The notes under the pieces: generated by a model
The model's database searches: none
The model's input: the letters and a program-made list of their open reading frames with translations, nothing else
What the model was told of the DNA's origin: nothing
Part shown: positions 6,260 through 11,706 of the stretch, piece after piece
How positions within the stretch are numbered: position 1 is the first letter of the stretch
How the letters are laid out: each line of letters opens with the position of its first letter
Origin: JALYQB01 sp035640155
GTDB taxonomy: Bacteria; Actinomycetota; Actinomycetes; Mycobacteriales; Pseudonocardiaceae
Assembly: GCA_035640155.1 (NCBI GenBank)
Contig: DASQWR010000132.1
Span: 1 to 12,454, forward strand
DNA: 12,454 bases
Direction of reading: 5' to 3'
Program-made: the position numbers and the translations under genes

Positions 6260-7035
6260 GCGGCCGCACCGAGGAAGTGCCGGACGTAGCGGGCGTCCAC
6301 CGCTTTCAGATCCAGCAGCACCAGGAAGTCCGCGACCCCGAAGTCCGGGTCGTGTGCCGGCGGCCCGCACACCCGGGCTCCGAGCCGCAGGTACCCGCGC
6401 AGCAGTGGCGGCAGGACGGCGCGGTCCGGGCGGGGAGCCGCGTCGGTGTCCCACGCCCGGTGCGGGCGCACCCGGTACCAGTCCGGAGCGAGGTGCCGCG
6501 CCCGGATCACGTCCCACACCCCGGCGGCACCGGCCCCGTCGAGCTGCCCCGGCGTCCGCAGCGGGACCGATCCACAGCCGACCAGCCACCGGTGGCCGGT
6601 GAGCAGCATGTACCGTGCAATACCGGCCCACACCAGGCTCACCACCGCTCCCGAGCGGTGCTCCGGGTCCACGCAGGACCGGCCGGTCTCCACCAGCTCC
6701 GCGCGCAACCCGTCCAGCGCCGAGAGGTCGAACTCGGTGTCGCAGTACAGCCCGCCGGCCTGCCGCGCACCCTCCGGCGCCAGCATCCGGTAGGTGCCGA
6801 CGATCTCGCCGGTGCGCTCCTCGCGCACCAGCAGGTGGTCACAGTGCTCGTCGAAGGCGTCGACGTCCAGCCCGGGATGCCGCGAGTGCAGCGTGGCACC
6901 CATCTCGTCCGCGAAGACCCGATGCCGCAGCCGCTGCGCGGCGCGGATCTCGCTGCCGGTCCGGGCGACGAGCAGTGAATACCGGCGGGTGTCGCTGCGC
7001 GCGGGGGTGCTTACCAGCAGTTGCGAGATGCTCAT
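6256..7035 (-). CDS. OlsB-like GNAT N-acyltransferase (ornithine-acyl[ACP] N-acyltransferase family)
   Basis: This 259-residue protein is related to OlsB and M. tuberculosis Rv3027c. Landmarks in order are RLRHRVFADEMGA (35-47), DEHCDHLLVRE (62-72), EIVGTYRML (77-85), the YCDTEFDLS strand (97-105) and ETGRSCVDPEHR (116-127), the last being the diagnostic GRSCV block of OlsB/hemolysin-type GNAT acyltransferases. OlsB transfers a 3-hydroxyacyl group from acyl carrier protein to the alpha-amino group of ornithine, giving lyso-ornithine lipid. The C-terminal helices (WDVIRARHLAPDWYRVRPHR onwards) also fit the family. The ATG start has no Shine-Dalgarno; TAGACC lies 6 nt upstream (complement of 7042-7047), a weak leaderless promoter candidate. 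It is the first gene of a coupled three-gene lipid operon, 87 bp after fixB. Ornithine as substrate is inferred from family and neighbour, not shown. Confidence 0.85.
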   Translation of the reverse strand: MSISQLLVSTPARSDTRRYSLLVARTGSEIRAAQRLRHRVFADEMGATLHSRHPGLDVDAFDEHCDHLLVREERTGEIVGTYRMLAPEGARQAGGLYCDTEFDLSALDGLRAELVETGRSCVDPEHRSGAVVSLVWAGIARYMLLTGHRWLVGCGSVPLRTPGQLDGAGAAGVWDVIRARHLAPDWYRVRPHRAWDTDAAPRPDRAVLPPLLRGYLRLGARVCGPPAHDPDFGVADFLVLLDLKAVDARYVRHFLGAAA

Positions 7036-7122
7036 GGGGCCGGTCTAACGCCCCCAACCTCCGTGGCGATGACATCGGCGTGACCATCCAGTGCACGCTG
7101 CGTGAACCCCCGGTGCTCACAC

Positions 7123-8082
7123 TCAGCCCTTGCGCTTGGCGGCTTCCTCGGCCAGCTGGGGGGCGATCGTGAACAGGTCGCCCACCACGCCGAAATCGGC
7201 GATCTCGAAGATCGGCGCCTCGGCGTCCTTGTTCACCGCGACGATCGTCTTCGACGTCTGCATCCCGGCCCGGTGCTGGATGGCCCCGGAGATACCCAGC
7301 GCCAGGTACAGCTGGGGCGAGACGGTCTTGCCGGTCTGGCCCACCTGGAACTGGGGCGGGTAATAGCCGGAGTCGACCGCCGCGCGGGACGCGCCGACCG
7401 CCGCGCCGAGCGAGTCGGCCAGCTTCTCGACGACCGAGAACTTCTCCGCCGAGCCGACACCGCGACCGCCGGCCACGACGATGTTGGCCTCGGTGAGCTC
7501 GGGCCGGTTTCCCCCCTCGACGGGCTTGCGGTCGGTGACCTTCGCGACCCTGCCCGCGTCGACCGCCGGGACCTCAATCGCCTCCTCGACCGCCGCGCCC
7601 TGCGCCTGCACCGCCTCTATCGAGTTGGCGCGGTAGGTGATGATCGGGGTGGGTGTGGTGGCCTTGGAGTGGGCGAGAAAGGCGCCACCGAACACCGAGT
7701 GGGTCACCGTGGCGTCCTCGGCCAGGTCGACGATGTCGGAGAGCAACCCGTTGCCGGTGCGCACGGCGAGCTTGCCGGCGATCTCCTTGCCGTCCGCGGA
7801 GGTGTTGACGAGCACCGCCGCCGGCTGCACCGAGTCCACCAGGGAGGCGAGCACGGCCACCGACGGCGCAGTCAGGTAGTTCGTCGCATCGGCGGACTCC
7901 GCGACGTAGATCTTGGCCGCGCCGTAGCGGGCCAGGCCGTCCTTCAGTGCGGCGGCGGTGCCGGGAGCACCGACCACGACCGCGGACGGCTCACCGAGCA
8001 TGGCCGCCGCCGTGAGCAGCTCGTAGCTGGCCTTCTTGATCTCGCCGCCTTCGTGGTCGACGAGGACCAGGACCTCTGCCAT
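7123..8082 (-). CDS. fixB: Electron transfer flavoprotein alpha subunit
   Basis: EtfA/FixB binds FAD and, with FixA, passes electrons from acyl-CoA and other dehydrogenases to ETF:quinone oxidoreductase. The 319-residue protein starts MAEVLVLVDHEGGEIKKAS. It has an N-terminal alpha/beta domain, then the C-terminal FAD domain: VAGGRGVGSAEKF, AVGASRAAVDSGYYP and the hallmark QVGQTGKTVSPQLY followed by LALGISGAIQHRAGM. It ends FGVVGDLFTIAPQLAEE, as in canonical EtfA, at the usual length. A strong Shine-Dalgarno (GGGAGGT, 8 nt from the ATG at 8080-8082) sets the start. It follows fixA by 20 bp. The next gene, olsB-like, starts 87 bp downstream on the same strand, so read-through is possible. Nothing suggests a bifurcating variant; I see no extra ferredoxin domain. 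Confidence 0.96.
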   Translation of the reverse strand: MAEVLVLVDHEGGEIKKASYELLTAAAMLGEPSAVVVGAPGTAAALKDGLARYGAAKIYVAESADATNYLTAPSVAVLASLVDSVQPAAVLVNTSADGKEIAGKLAVRTGNGLLSDIVDLAEDATVTHSVFGGAFLAHSKATTPTPIITYRANSIEAVQAQGAAVEEAIEVPAVDAGRVAKVTDRKPVEGGNRPELTEANIVVAGGRGVGSAEKFSVVEKLADSLGAAVGASRAAVDSGYYPPQFQVGQTGKTVSPQLYLALGISGAIQHRAGMQTSKTIVAVNKDAEAPIFEIADFGVVGDLFTIAPQLAEEAAKRKG

Positions 8083-8102
8083 CAGCGCTACCTCCCTGCC
8101 TG

Positions 8103-8885
8103 TCAGATCAGCTTCTGGCCCACGAGGTACTCGACGAGCTTGGCGCCACCGTCCCCGTCGTCGGTGACCACCTGCCCGGCCTCGCGGGGCGGGCGCGGCG
8201 TGGCGTCGGTGACGGTGGAGGTGGCGTTGGCGAGCCCGACCTCGCCCGCGTCGATGCCGGCGTCCGCCAGCGTCATCGTGGTGACCGGCTTCTTCTTGGC
8301 GGCCATGATGCCTTTGAACGACGGGTAGCGCGGCTCGTTGATCTTTTCGCCGACGCTGACCACGGCCGGCAGGCTCGCCTGCAGCGTGGTGAGCGCGTCG
8401 TCGGTCTCCCGTTCCACGGTGACCGTCGAGCCGTTGACGGTGATCGTGCGGGCGTGGGTGAGGTCCGGGAGCCCGAGCACCTCCGCGATCATCGAGGGAA
8501 CTGCGCCGATGGTGCCGTCGGAGGCCTCGTTCCCCGCGAGCACCAGGTCGACCTCGCCCAGGGTGCCGATCACCGTGGCGAGTGCCTTGGCGGTCTGCAC
8601 CGCGCAGGAGCCGTGCAGCACCTCGTCGGACACGTGGACCGCCTTGTCGGCTCCCATGGACAGCGCCTTGCGGATGGCATCGGTGGCCCGGTCGGGTCCC
8701 ATGCAGAGCACGGTGACCTCGGCGTCGCCCGCTTCCTTGATCTTGAGCGCCTCCTCCACGGCACGCTCGTTGATCTCGTCGAGCACCGCGTCCGCGGCTG
8801 CGCGGTCGAGCGTGTAGTCCGATTCGTCCAGCTTGCGCTCGGAGTAGGTGTCCGGCACCTGCTTGATCAGGACGACGATGTTCAT
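8103..8885 (-). CDS. fixA: Electron transfer flavoprotein beta subunit
   Basis: EtfB/FixA pairs with FixB to form the soluble ETF heterodimer in the cytoplasm. The 260-residue protein starts MNIVVLIKQVPDTYSERKLD. It carries NERAVEEALKIKE, the AMP-site region VLCMGPDRATDAIRKALSMG, LVLAGNEASDGTIGAVPSMIAE and the ETF-beta signature region VERETDDALTTLQASLPAVV followed by NEPRYPSFKGIMAAKKKP. Length and motif order match mycobacterial FixA. Translation likely uses GAGGA about 5 nt before the ATG at 8883-8885. It is the first gene of a fixAB pair, whose partner starts 20 bp downstream. A possible TetR-type operator lies about 120-135 bp upstream. Most acyl-CoA dehydrogenases of the cell would use this ETF as acceptor. 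Confidence 0.96.
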   Translation of the reverse strand: MNIVVLIKQVPDTYSERKLDESDYTLDRAAADAVLDEINERAVEEALKIKEAGDAEVTVLCMGPDRATDAIRKALSMGADKAVHVSDEVLHGSCAVQTAKALATVIGTLGEVDLVLAGNEASDGTIGAVPSMIAEVLGLPDLTHARTITVNGSTVTVERETDDALTTLQASLPAVVSVGEKINEPRYPSFKGIMAAKKKPVTTMTLADAGIDAGEVGLANATSTVTDATPRPPREAGQVVTDDGDGGAKLVEYLVGQKLI

Positions 8886-9199
8886 GGTCTTCCTCGACCT
8901 CCAACGGACCTCAGCGGTCGGCCGTGCCACCAAGACGCACCGACGGTTTCGTGCACCCTGCCACGACCTGCCCGCCACCTGGGGGCAACCTCGGCTACAT
9001 CCGATGTTACTCACTGGTAACCGTAGCCGGGGCCCAGGGTCCGGCCCGCCGCGGTGAGGTGGCTCACCCCCGCTTACATCGCCGATGCATCGCTCGGTCT
9101 CGGTACGCTCCCGGCTAAGGACAGCGGCCGACATCCACGACGCGGCGGGCGGTTGCGGACGCTGTGGTTCCCGCCGTCAGTCAAGGAGAGATGACCGGC
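8886..9199. other. Divergent intergenic region between fixA and a small coiled-coil gene
   Basis: About 310 bp hold no coding-like frame. They contain the fixA ribosome-binding region (GAGGA, complement of 8891-8895), the inverted repeat at 9006-9021, a perfect palindrome CGATGCATCG (9083-9092) and the Shine-Dalgarno AAGGAG (9183-9188) of the rightward gene. Promoters for both directions should lie here, but I could not place confident -35/-10 pairs; TACGCT at 9104-9109 is a possible -10 for the plus strand. Confidence 0.5.
9006..9021. promoter_or_regulatory. Putative TetR-type operator upstream of fixA
   Basis: GTTACTCACTGGTAAC has 5-bp perfect inverted arms (GTTAC/GTAAC) around a 6-bp centre, the size and form of TetR-family operators that control acyl-CoA oxidation genes. 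It lies about 120 bp upstream of the fixA start in an otherwise GC-rich region. The regulator is not encoded in this window. Confidence 0.35.
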
Positions 9200-9403
9200 A
9201 TGGCTTCACTACAGACCCTCGAACGGCGGGTCCTCGCGCTGGAGGCACGCCTGGCGGATGTCGAGGGCGGGTACGGAGACACGCTCTACAAGCTGCACCG
9301 AGCGAGCGTCAAAGCCGACCTGCGCGCCGCAAGAATCCTGGAGCGGCTCGAAATCGAGGACGTCTCCGATGAGGAGATCGACGCCGCGTTGGACGAGGAA
9401 TAG
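9200..9403 (+). CDS. Small acidic coiled-coil protein, function unknown
   Basis: This 67-residue protein reads MASLQTLERRVLALEARLAD at its start and has leucines at heptad-like spacing through residue 20, giving a short amphipathic helix likely to form a coiled coil. A basic middle (YKLHRASVKADLRAARILER) and an acidic tail (SDEEIDAALDEE) follow. I do not recognise a family. AAGGAG (9183-9188) lies 11 nt before the ATG at 9200; an ATG at 9191 is only 2 nt from it and is less likely. No antitoxin-type DNA-binding motif is visible. The acidic tail after a helix resembles small regulatory or partner proteins, but that is only a shape argument. The gene stands alone: fixA is divergent on one side and a NUDIX gene starts 122 bp downstream. 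Confidence 0.6.
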   Translation: MASLQTLERRVLALEARLADVEGGYGDTLYKLHRASVKADLRAARILERLEIEDVSDEEIDAALDEE

Positions 9404-9512
9404 CACCCCACGTTGATCTCCTGCCCCGCACACAGCGCAGCGACAGCCGCACGATCGCGCGCTTCCCGGCTCGGACGAGGAATGGGTCCTGAGCATGAAC
9501 CCGCCGGTACGG

Positions 9513-9518
9513 CAGGAT
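9513..9518 (+). promoter_or_regulatory. Putative -10 hexamer of the NUDIX gene
   Basis: CAGGAT ends 7 nt before the ATG, the spacing of leaderless actinobacterial promoters. Its first base departs from TANNNT, so support is weak. Confidence 0.25.
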
Positions 9519-9525
9519 CGCACCC

Positions 9526-10011
9526 ATGGTGCTCAGCGCGGGGATGCTGCTCTACGAGATCGACGACGGGCTGCTTCGCGTGCTCATAGCGCACATGGGC
9601 GGGCCGTTCTGGGCGAAGAAGGACGAGCGCGCCTGGTCCATCCCAAAGGGCGAGTACGCGACGGACGAGGACCCGCGGGCGGCCGCGGCGCGGGAGTTCG
9701 AGGAGGAGATGGGCTCGCCCCCACCGGGCGGGGATCTCGTCGAGCTCGGCACGGTCCGGCAGCCCAGCGGCAAGAAGATCATCGTGTACGCCCTGGAGTC
9801 CGGCTTCGACGCCACCGACATCCGGAGCAACCTGTTCGAGATGGAGTGGCCGGCGCGCTCCGGCACCATCCGCAGCTTTCCCGAGGTGGATCGCGCCGAA
9901 TGGATCGACTGCGCGACGGCCCGGGTGAAGCTGGTCGCGGGACAGGTCGCCTTCCTGGACCGGCTGCTGGCGCACCTCGCCAGCACCGGCACCGTCGCCC
10001 GCGAGCAGTGA
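9526..10011 (+). CDS. NUDIX hydrolase (COG4119-like NTP pyrophosphohydrolase)
   Basis: This 161-residue protein has a complete NUDIX box at about 42-64: Gly42, Glu48, then REFEEEMGS (56-64), matching GX5EX7REUXEEXGU, the Mg-binding helix for cleavage of a nucleoside diphosphate linked to another moiety. The N-terminal part (SAGMLLYEIDDG, GGPFWAKKDERAWSIPKGEY) is typical of the predicted NTP pyrophosphohydrolase group COG4119. Substrate is unknown; house-cleaning of damaged nucleotides is the usual guess. The start ATG at 9526 lies just before the conserved SAGxLLY strand. There is no good Shine-Dalgarno; CAGGAT sits 7 nt upstream and may be a leaderless -10 box. The 122-bp gap before it shows no other feature. 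The next gene starts 75 bp downstream and appears to have its own promoter. Confidence 0.92.
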   Translation: MVLSAGMLLYEIDDGLLRVLIAHMGGPFWAKKDERAWSIPKGEYATDEDPRAAAAREFEEEMGSPPPGGDLVELGTVRQPSGKKIIVYALESGFDATDIRSNLFEMEWPARSGTIRSFPEVDRAEWIDCATARVKLVAGQVAFLDRLLAHLASTGTVAREQ

Positions 10012-10074
10012 GCGCATGCGTTCGTTCACCTGGCTGCGCGAGCGCGGCTGGGCGCGAGGCTCGCGACCCTGCGG

Positions 10075-10080
10075 CATGAT
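10075..10080 (+). promoter_or_regulatory. Putative -10 hexamer of the hydroxyacid dehydrogenase gene
   Basis: CATGAT ends 6 nt before the ATG at 10087, and no Shine-Dalgarno is present. This matches a TATGAT-like -10 with one change and suggests a leaderless message. No -35 was identified. Confidence 0.3.
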
Positions 10081-10086
10081 GGCGCG

Positions 10087-10947
10087 ATGACCACCGTCGC
10101 CTTCATCGGTCTTGGCGCGATGGGCAGCCGGATGGCGGCCCGGCTCGTCGACGCCGGCCACCAGGTCGTCATCTGGAACCGCACCCCCACCAAGACACAG
10201 CAGCTCACCGACCGCGGCGCTGAGCCCGCCGACAGCCCCGCCGAGGCCGCCGGCCGAGCCGACGTCGTGATGACGATGGTGTCGGACGCGGACGCGCTGC
10301 GAGCGGTGACCGAGGGCCCAGATGGGGTGGCGGCCGGCGTGGCAGGACCGACGACGGTCCTCGAGATGTCGACGGCCGGCCAGACCGCCGTGACACGGCT
10401 GGCGTCGGTCCTCCCCGATGGCGTGGACCTGCTGGACGCACCGGTGCTCGGCAGCCTCTCCGAGGCGGAGTCCGGTTCGCTCAGAATCTTCGTCGGCGGC
10501 CCCGCCGAGGTCGTCGACCGGTCCAGGCCGCTGCTCTCCGCGCTCGGGTCACCGGTCCACGTCGGACCGCTCGGTGCCGGCGCCGCGGCCAAGCTCGTCG
10601 CCAACTCCACGTTGCTCGGCGTGCTCGGCGTGCTCGGCGAGGCCGTCGCGCTGGCCCGGGGCCTCGGCTTGTCCGACGACGCGGCGTTCGAGGTGCTGTC
10701 CGGCACTCCGGTGGCCGCGCAGGCGGAACGGCGGCGGGACGCCATCGAGACGGGCGACTACCCGCACCGGTTCACGCTGTCCCTCGCCCGCAAGGACGCC
10801 GACCTGGTCGTCGAGGCGGCAGCAGCCGCGGGCGTCGACCTACGGCTTGCCAGGGCGGCCCAGTCGTGGTTCGCCGCCGCCGAAGACAAGGGGCGGGGCG
10901 ACCAGGACTACTCAGCTGTCCTCGCCCAGATCACCGCGACCAGCTGA
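10087..10947 (+). CDS. Beta-hydroxyacid dehydrogenase (3-hydroxyisobutyrate dehydrogenase family)
   Basis: This 286-residue NAD(P)-dependent dehydrogenase has an N-terminal Rossmann fold with FIGLGAMGSRMA (6-17) and a substrate-binding STAGQT (95-100). DAPVLGSLSEAESGSL (117-132) corresponds to the DAPVSGG block. The catalytic motif GAGAAAKLVANS (163-174) carries Lys169 and Asn173. Retention of the lysine argues against the related imine reductases, which replace it. NRTP after the second strand (Asn31-Arg32) suggests NADP preference, since an arginine there commonly contacts the 2'-phosphate. Exact substrate (3-hydroxyisobutyrate, tartronate semialdehyde, succinic semialdehyde) cannot be told. 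It ends in tandem TGA-TGA stops. Upstream is a NUDIX gene on the same strand; downstream genes converge. Confidence 0.92.
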   Translation: MTTVAFIGLGAMGSRMAARLVDAGHQVVIWNRTPTKTQQLTDRGAEPADSPAEAAGRADVVMTMVSDADALRAVTEGPDGVAAGVAGPTTVLEMSTAGQTAVTRLASVLPDGVDLLDAPVLGSLSEAESGSLRIFVGGPAEVVDRSRPLLSALGSPVHVGPLGAGAAAKLVANSTLLGVLGVLGEAVALARGLGLSDDAAFEVLSGTPVAAQAERRRDAIETGDYPHRFTLSLARKDADLVVEAAAAAGVDLRLARAAQSWFAAAEDKGRGDQDYSAVLAQITATS

Positions 10948-10950
10948 TGA

Positions 10951-11010
10951 CACAGCGCGCGGGAGGCGCTGGAGCATTACCTGCGGCGGCGGAAGGACAG
11001 CGGCGGCGCG
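10951..11010 (+). pseudogene. Possible antitoxin C-terminal relic after tandem stops
   Basis: In the same frame as the dehydrogenase, just past its TGA-TGA, the sequence reads SAREALEHYLRRRKDSGGAD. A segment like REALEHYL is typical of the end of ribbon-helix-helix antitoxins. It has no start of its own and is cut off by the convergent toxin gene. It may be a relic or chance; support is weak. Confidence 0.2.
10953..10971 (+). terminator. Weak GC hairpin after the dehydrogenase gene
   Basis: CAGCGC and GCGCTG form a 6-bp stem with a 7-nt loop starting 6 nt after the first stop codon, in the gap between convergent genes. There is no T-run. It could act as a U-less terminator. Confidence 0.3.
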
Positions 11011-11014
11011 GATG

Positions 11015-11281
11015 TCACCGGTACACCTCGCCTCGGTGATCGATGTGGACGATGTCGAGACGACCGAGTTCGTCGTCGACGCGGTAGACGATCCGATAAC
11101 TCCCGCGGCGAGCGGAACGAAGTCCCGTCAGCTTGCCACGCAACGCACCCCCCAGTCGGTACGGCTGCTCGGCCAGCGGACCGAAGATGAACGCCAGACA
11201 CGCTGCGCTGATCTTCTCAGGGAACCGAAGAAGGTCACGCTCAGCCCTGGCGGAGCTCCGCACCTGGTACGACGAACTCAC
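11015..11281 (-). CDS. RelE/ParE-family toxin
   Basis: This 88-residue RelE-superfamily protein starts (V)SSSYQVRSSARAERDLLRFP, the first strand and helices of the fold. The core follows: LRGKLTGLRSARRGSYRIVY (47-66), then RLDIVHIDHRGEVYR at the C-terminus. Basic residues Arg59-Arg63 and the His82-Arg83-Tyr87 cluster correspond to the residues RelE toxins use to bind and cleave mRNA in the ribosome. Length is normal. It begins at GTG 11279-11281, overlapping the antitoxin stop as GTGA, so toxin synthesis depends on antitoxin translation. The pair is intact, unlike the toxin remnant near the left end. Ribosome-dependent mRNA cleavage is inferred from family; gyrase poisoning as in ParE is the less likely alternative. 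Confidence 0.92.
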   Translation of the reverse strand: MSSSYQVRSSARAERDLLRFPEKISAACLAFIFGPLAEQPYRLGGALRGKLTGLRSARRGSYRIVYRVDDELGRLDIVHIDHRGEVYR

Positions 11282-11547
11282 TGAGGGCTGAAACGAGCGC
11301 GGAACTCCTCGTTGTCGGCGACCCGGCCGGCCTCGAGGTCGGCTAGCCCCTCAGCGATGGCTTCAGCCGCTCCCGGCGTGGCCAGGATGTCCACGGTTTC
11401 CTCGAGTGCGGCGAGGTCGTCAGCCGAGACCAGCACGGCAGCCGTGCGGCCGTGTCGGGTAATCGTCACGCGATCATGGGTGCGTTCGACGTCGGTGACG
11501 TACTCCGAGAGTCGGTTCTTGGCCTCACCCAGTGGAACAGTGGTCAT
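11278..11547 (-). CDS. Phd/YefM-family antitoxin
   Basis: This 89-residue antitoxin starts MTTVPLGEAKNRLSEYV and continues DRVTITRHGRTAAVLVSADD (25-44). These are the N-terminal DNA-binding and dimerisation features of the Phd/YefM fold (the L-x-E-A-K/R-N...L pattern and the ITRHGRPxAVLVS strand). The C-terminal half (ALEETVDILATPGAAEAIAE onward) is the acidic, toxin-wrapping segment. It precedes and overlaps the RelE toxin by 4 bp. The frame is open much further upstream, but that stretch is the antisense of the ribokinase gene. The ATG at 11545-11547 starts exactly at the family N-terminus. TACACT lies 6 nt before the ATG with no Shine-Dalgarno, so the operon is probably leaderless. Autorepression through nearby palindromes is expected for this family. 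Confidence 0.93.
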   Translation of the reverse strand: MTTVPLGEAKNRLSEYVTDVERTHDRVTITRHGRTAAVLVSADDLAALEETVDILATPGAAEAIAEGLADLEAGRVADNEEFRARFSPQ

Positions 11548-11553
11548 GGCAGT

Positions 11554-11559
11554 AGTGTA
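11554..11559 (-). promoter_or_regulatory. Putative -10 hexamer of the toxin-antitoxin operon
   Basis: Minus-strand TACACT is followed by ACTGCC and the antitoxin ATG. It fits TANNNT at leaderless spacing, in a locally AT-richer stretch (11551-11590) that stands out from the surrounding GC-rich DNA. Confidence 0.45.
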
Positions 11560-11580
11560 GCTAAAAGTCCGACCAAAACA

Positions 11581-11592
11581 GCTCAAATGAGC
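11581..11592. promoter_or_regulatory. Small palindrome near the antitoxin promoter, candidate operator
   Basis: GCTCAAATGAGC has 5-bp inverted arms and lies about 22 bp upstream of the proposed -10 of the antitoxin gene, overlapping where a -35 would fall. This is a plausible Phd/YefM autoregulation site. A second GC-rich inverted repeat, CGCCGG/CCGGCG, follows at 11594-11607. Confidence 0.3.
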
Positions 11593-11673
11593 CCGCCGGC
11601 TCCGGCGCTGCGGGCGTGAGCCCACGCGCTTCGTCGCCCTCGGCATCCTGAACCACGTGCCCAGGTGAGGTGC

Positions 11674-11699
11674 CGAGGCGATGTGGCGAGGTGATGTGA
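11674..11699 (+). repeat. Two 13-bp imperfect tandem repeats before the ribokinase start
   Basis: CGAGGCGATGTGG and CGAGGTGATGTGA are adjacent and differ at 2 of 13 positions. The second copy ends 7 nt before the GTG start. They may be regulator half-sites or simple slippage. GAGGTG in the second copy is 13 nt from the start, rather far for a ribosome-binding site. Confidence 0.35.
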
Positions 11700-11706
11700 T
11701 GGTGCG

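Noticed and set aside
9083..9092. Perfect 10-bp palindrome CGATGCATCG
   Set aside because: A 10-bp palindrome of this composition can occur by chance, and it has no partner site or clear promoter alignment.
11594..11607. GC-rich hairpin CGCCGG/CCGGCG as a terminator or attachment site
   Set aside because: It is short, lies between divergent genes where no terminator is needed, and no integrase or duplicated sequence is seen.
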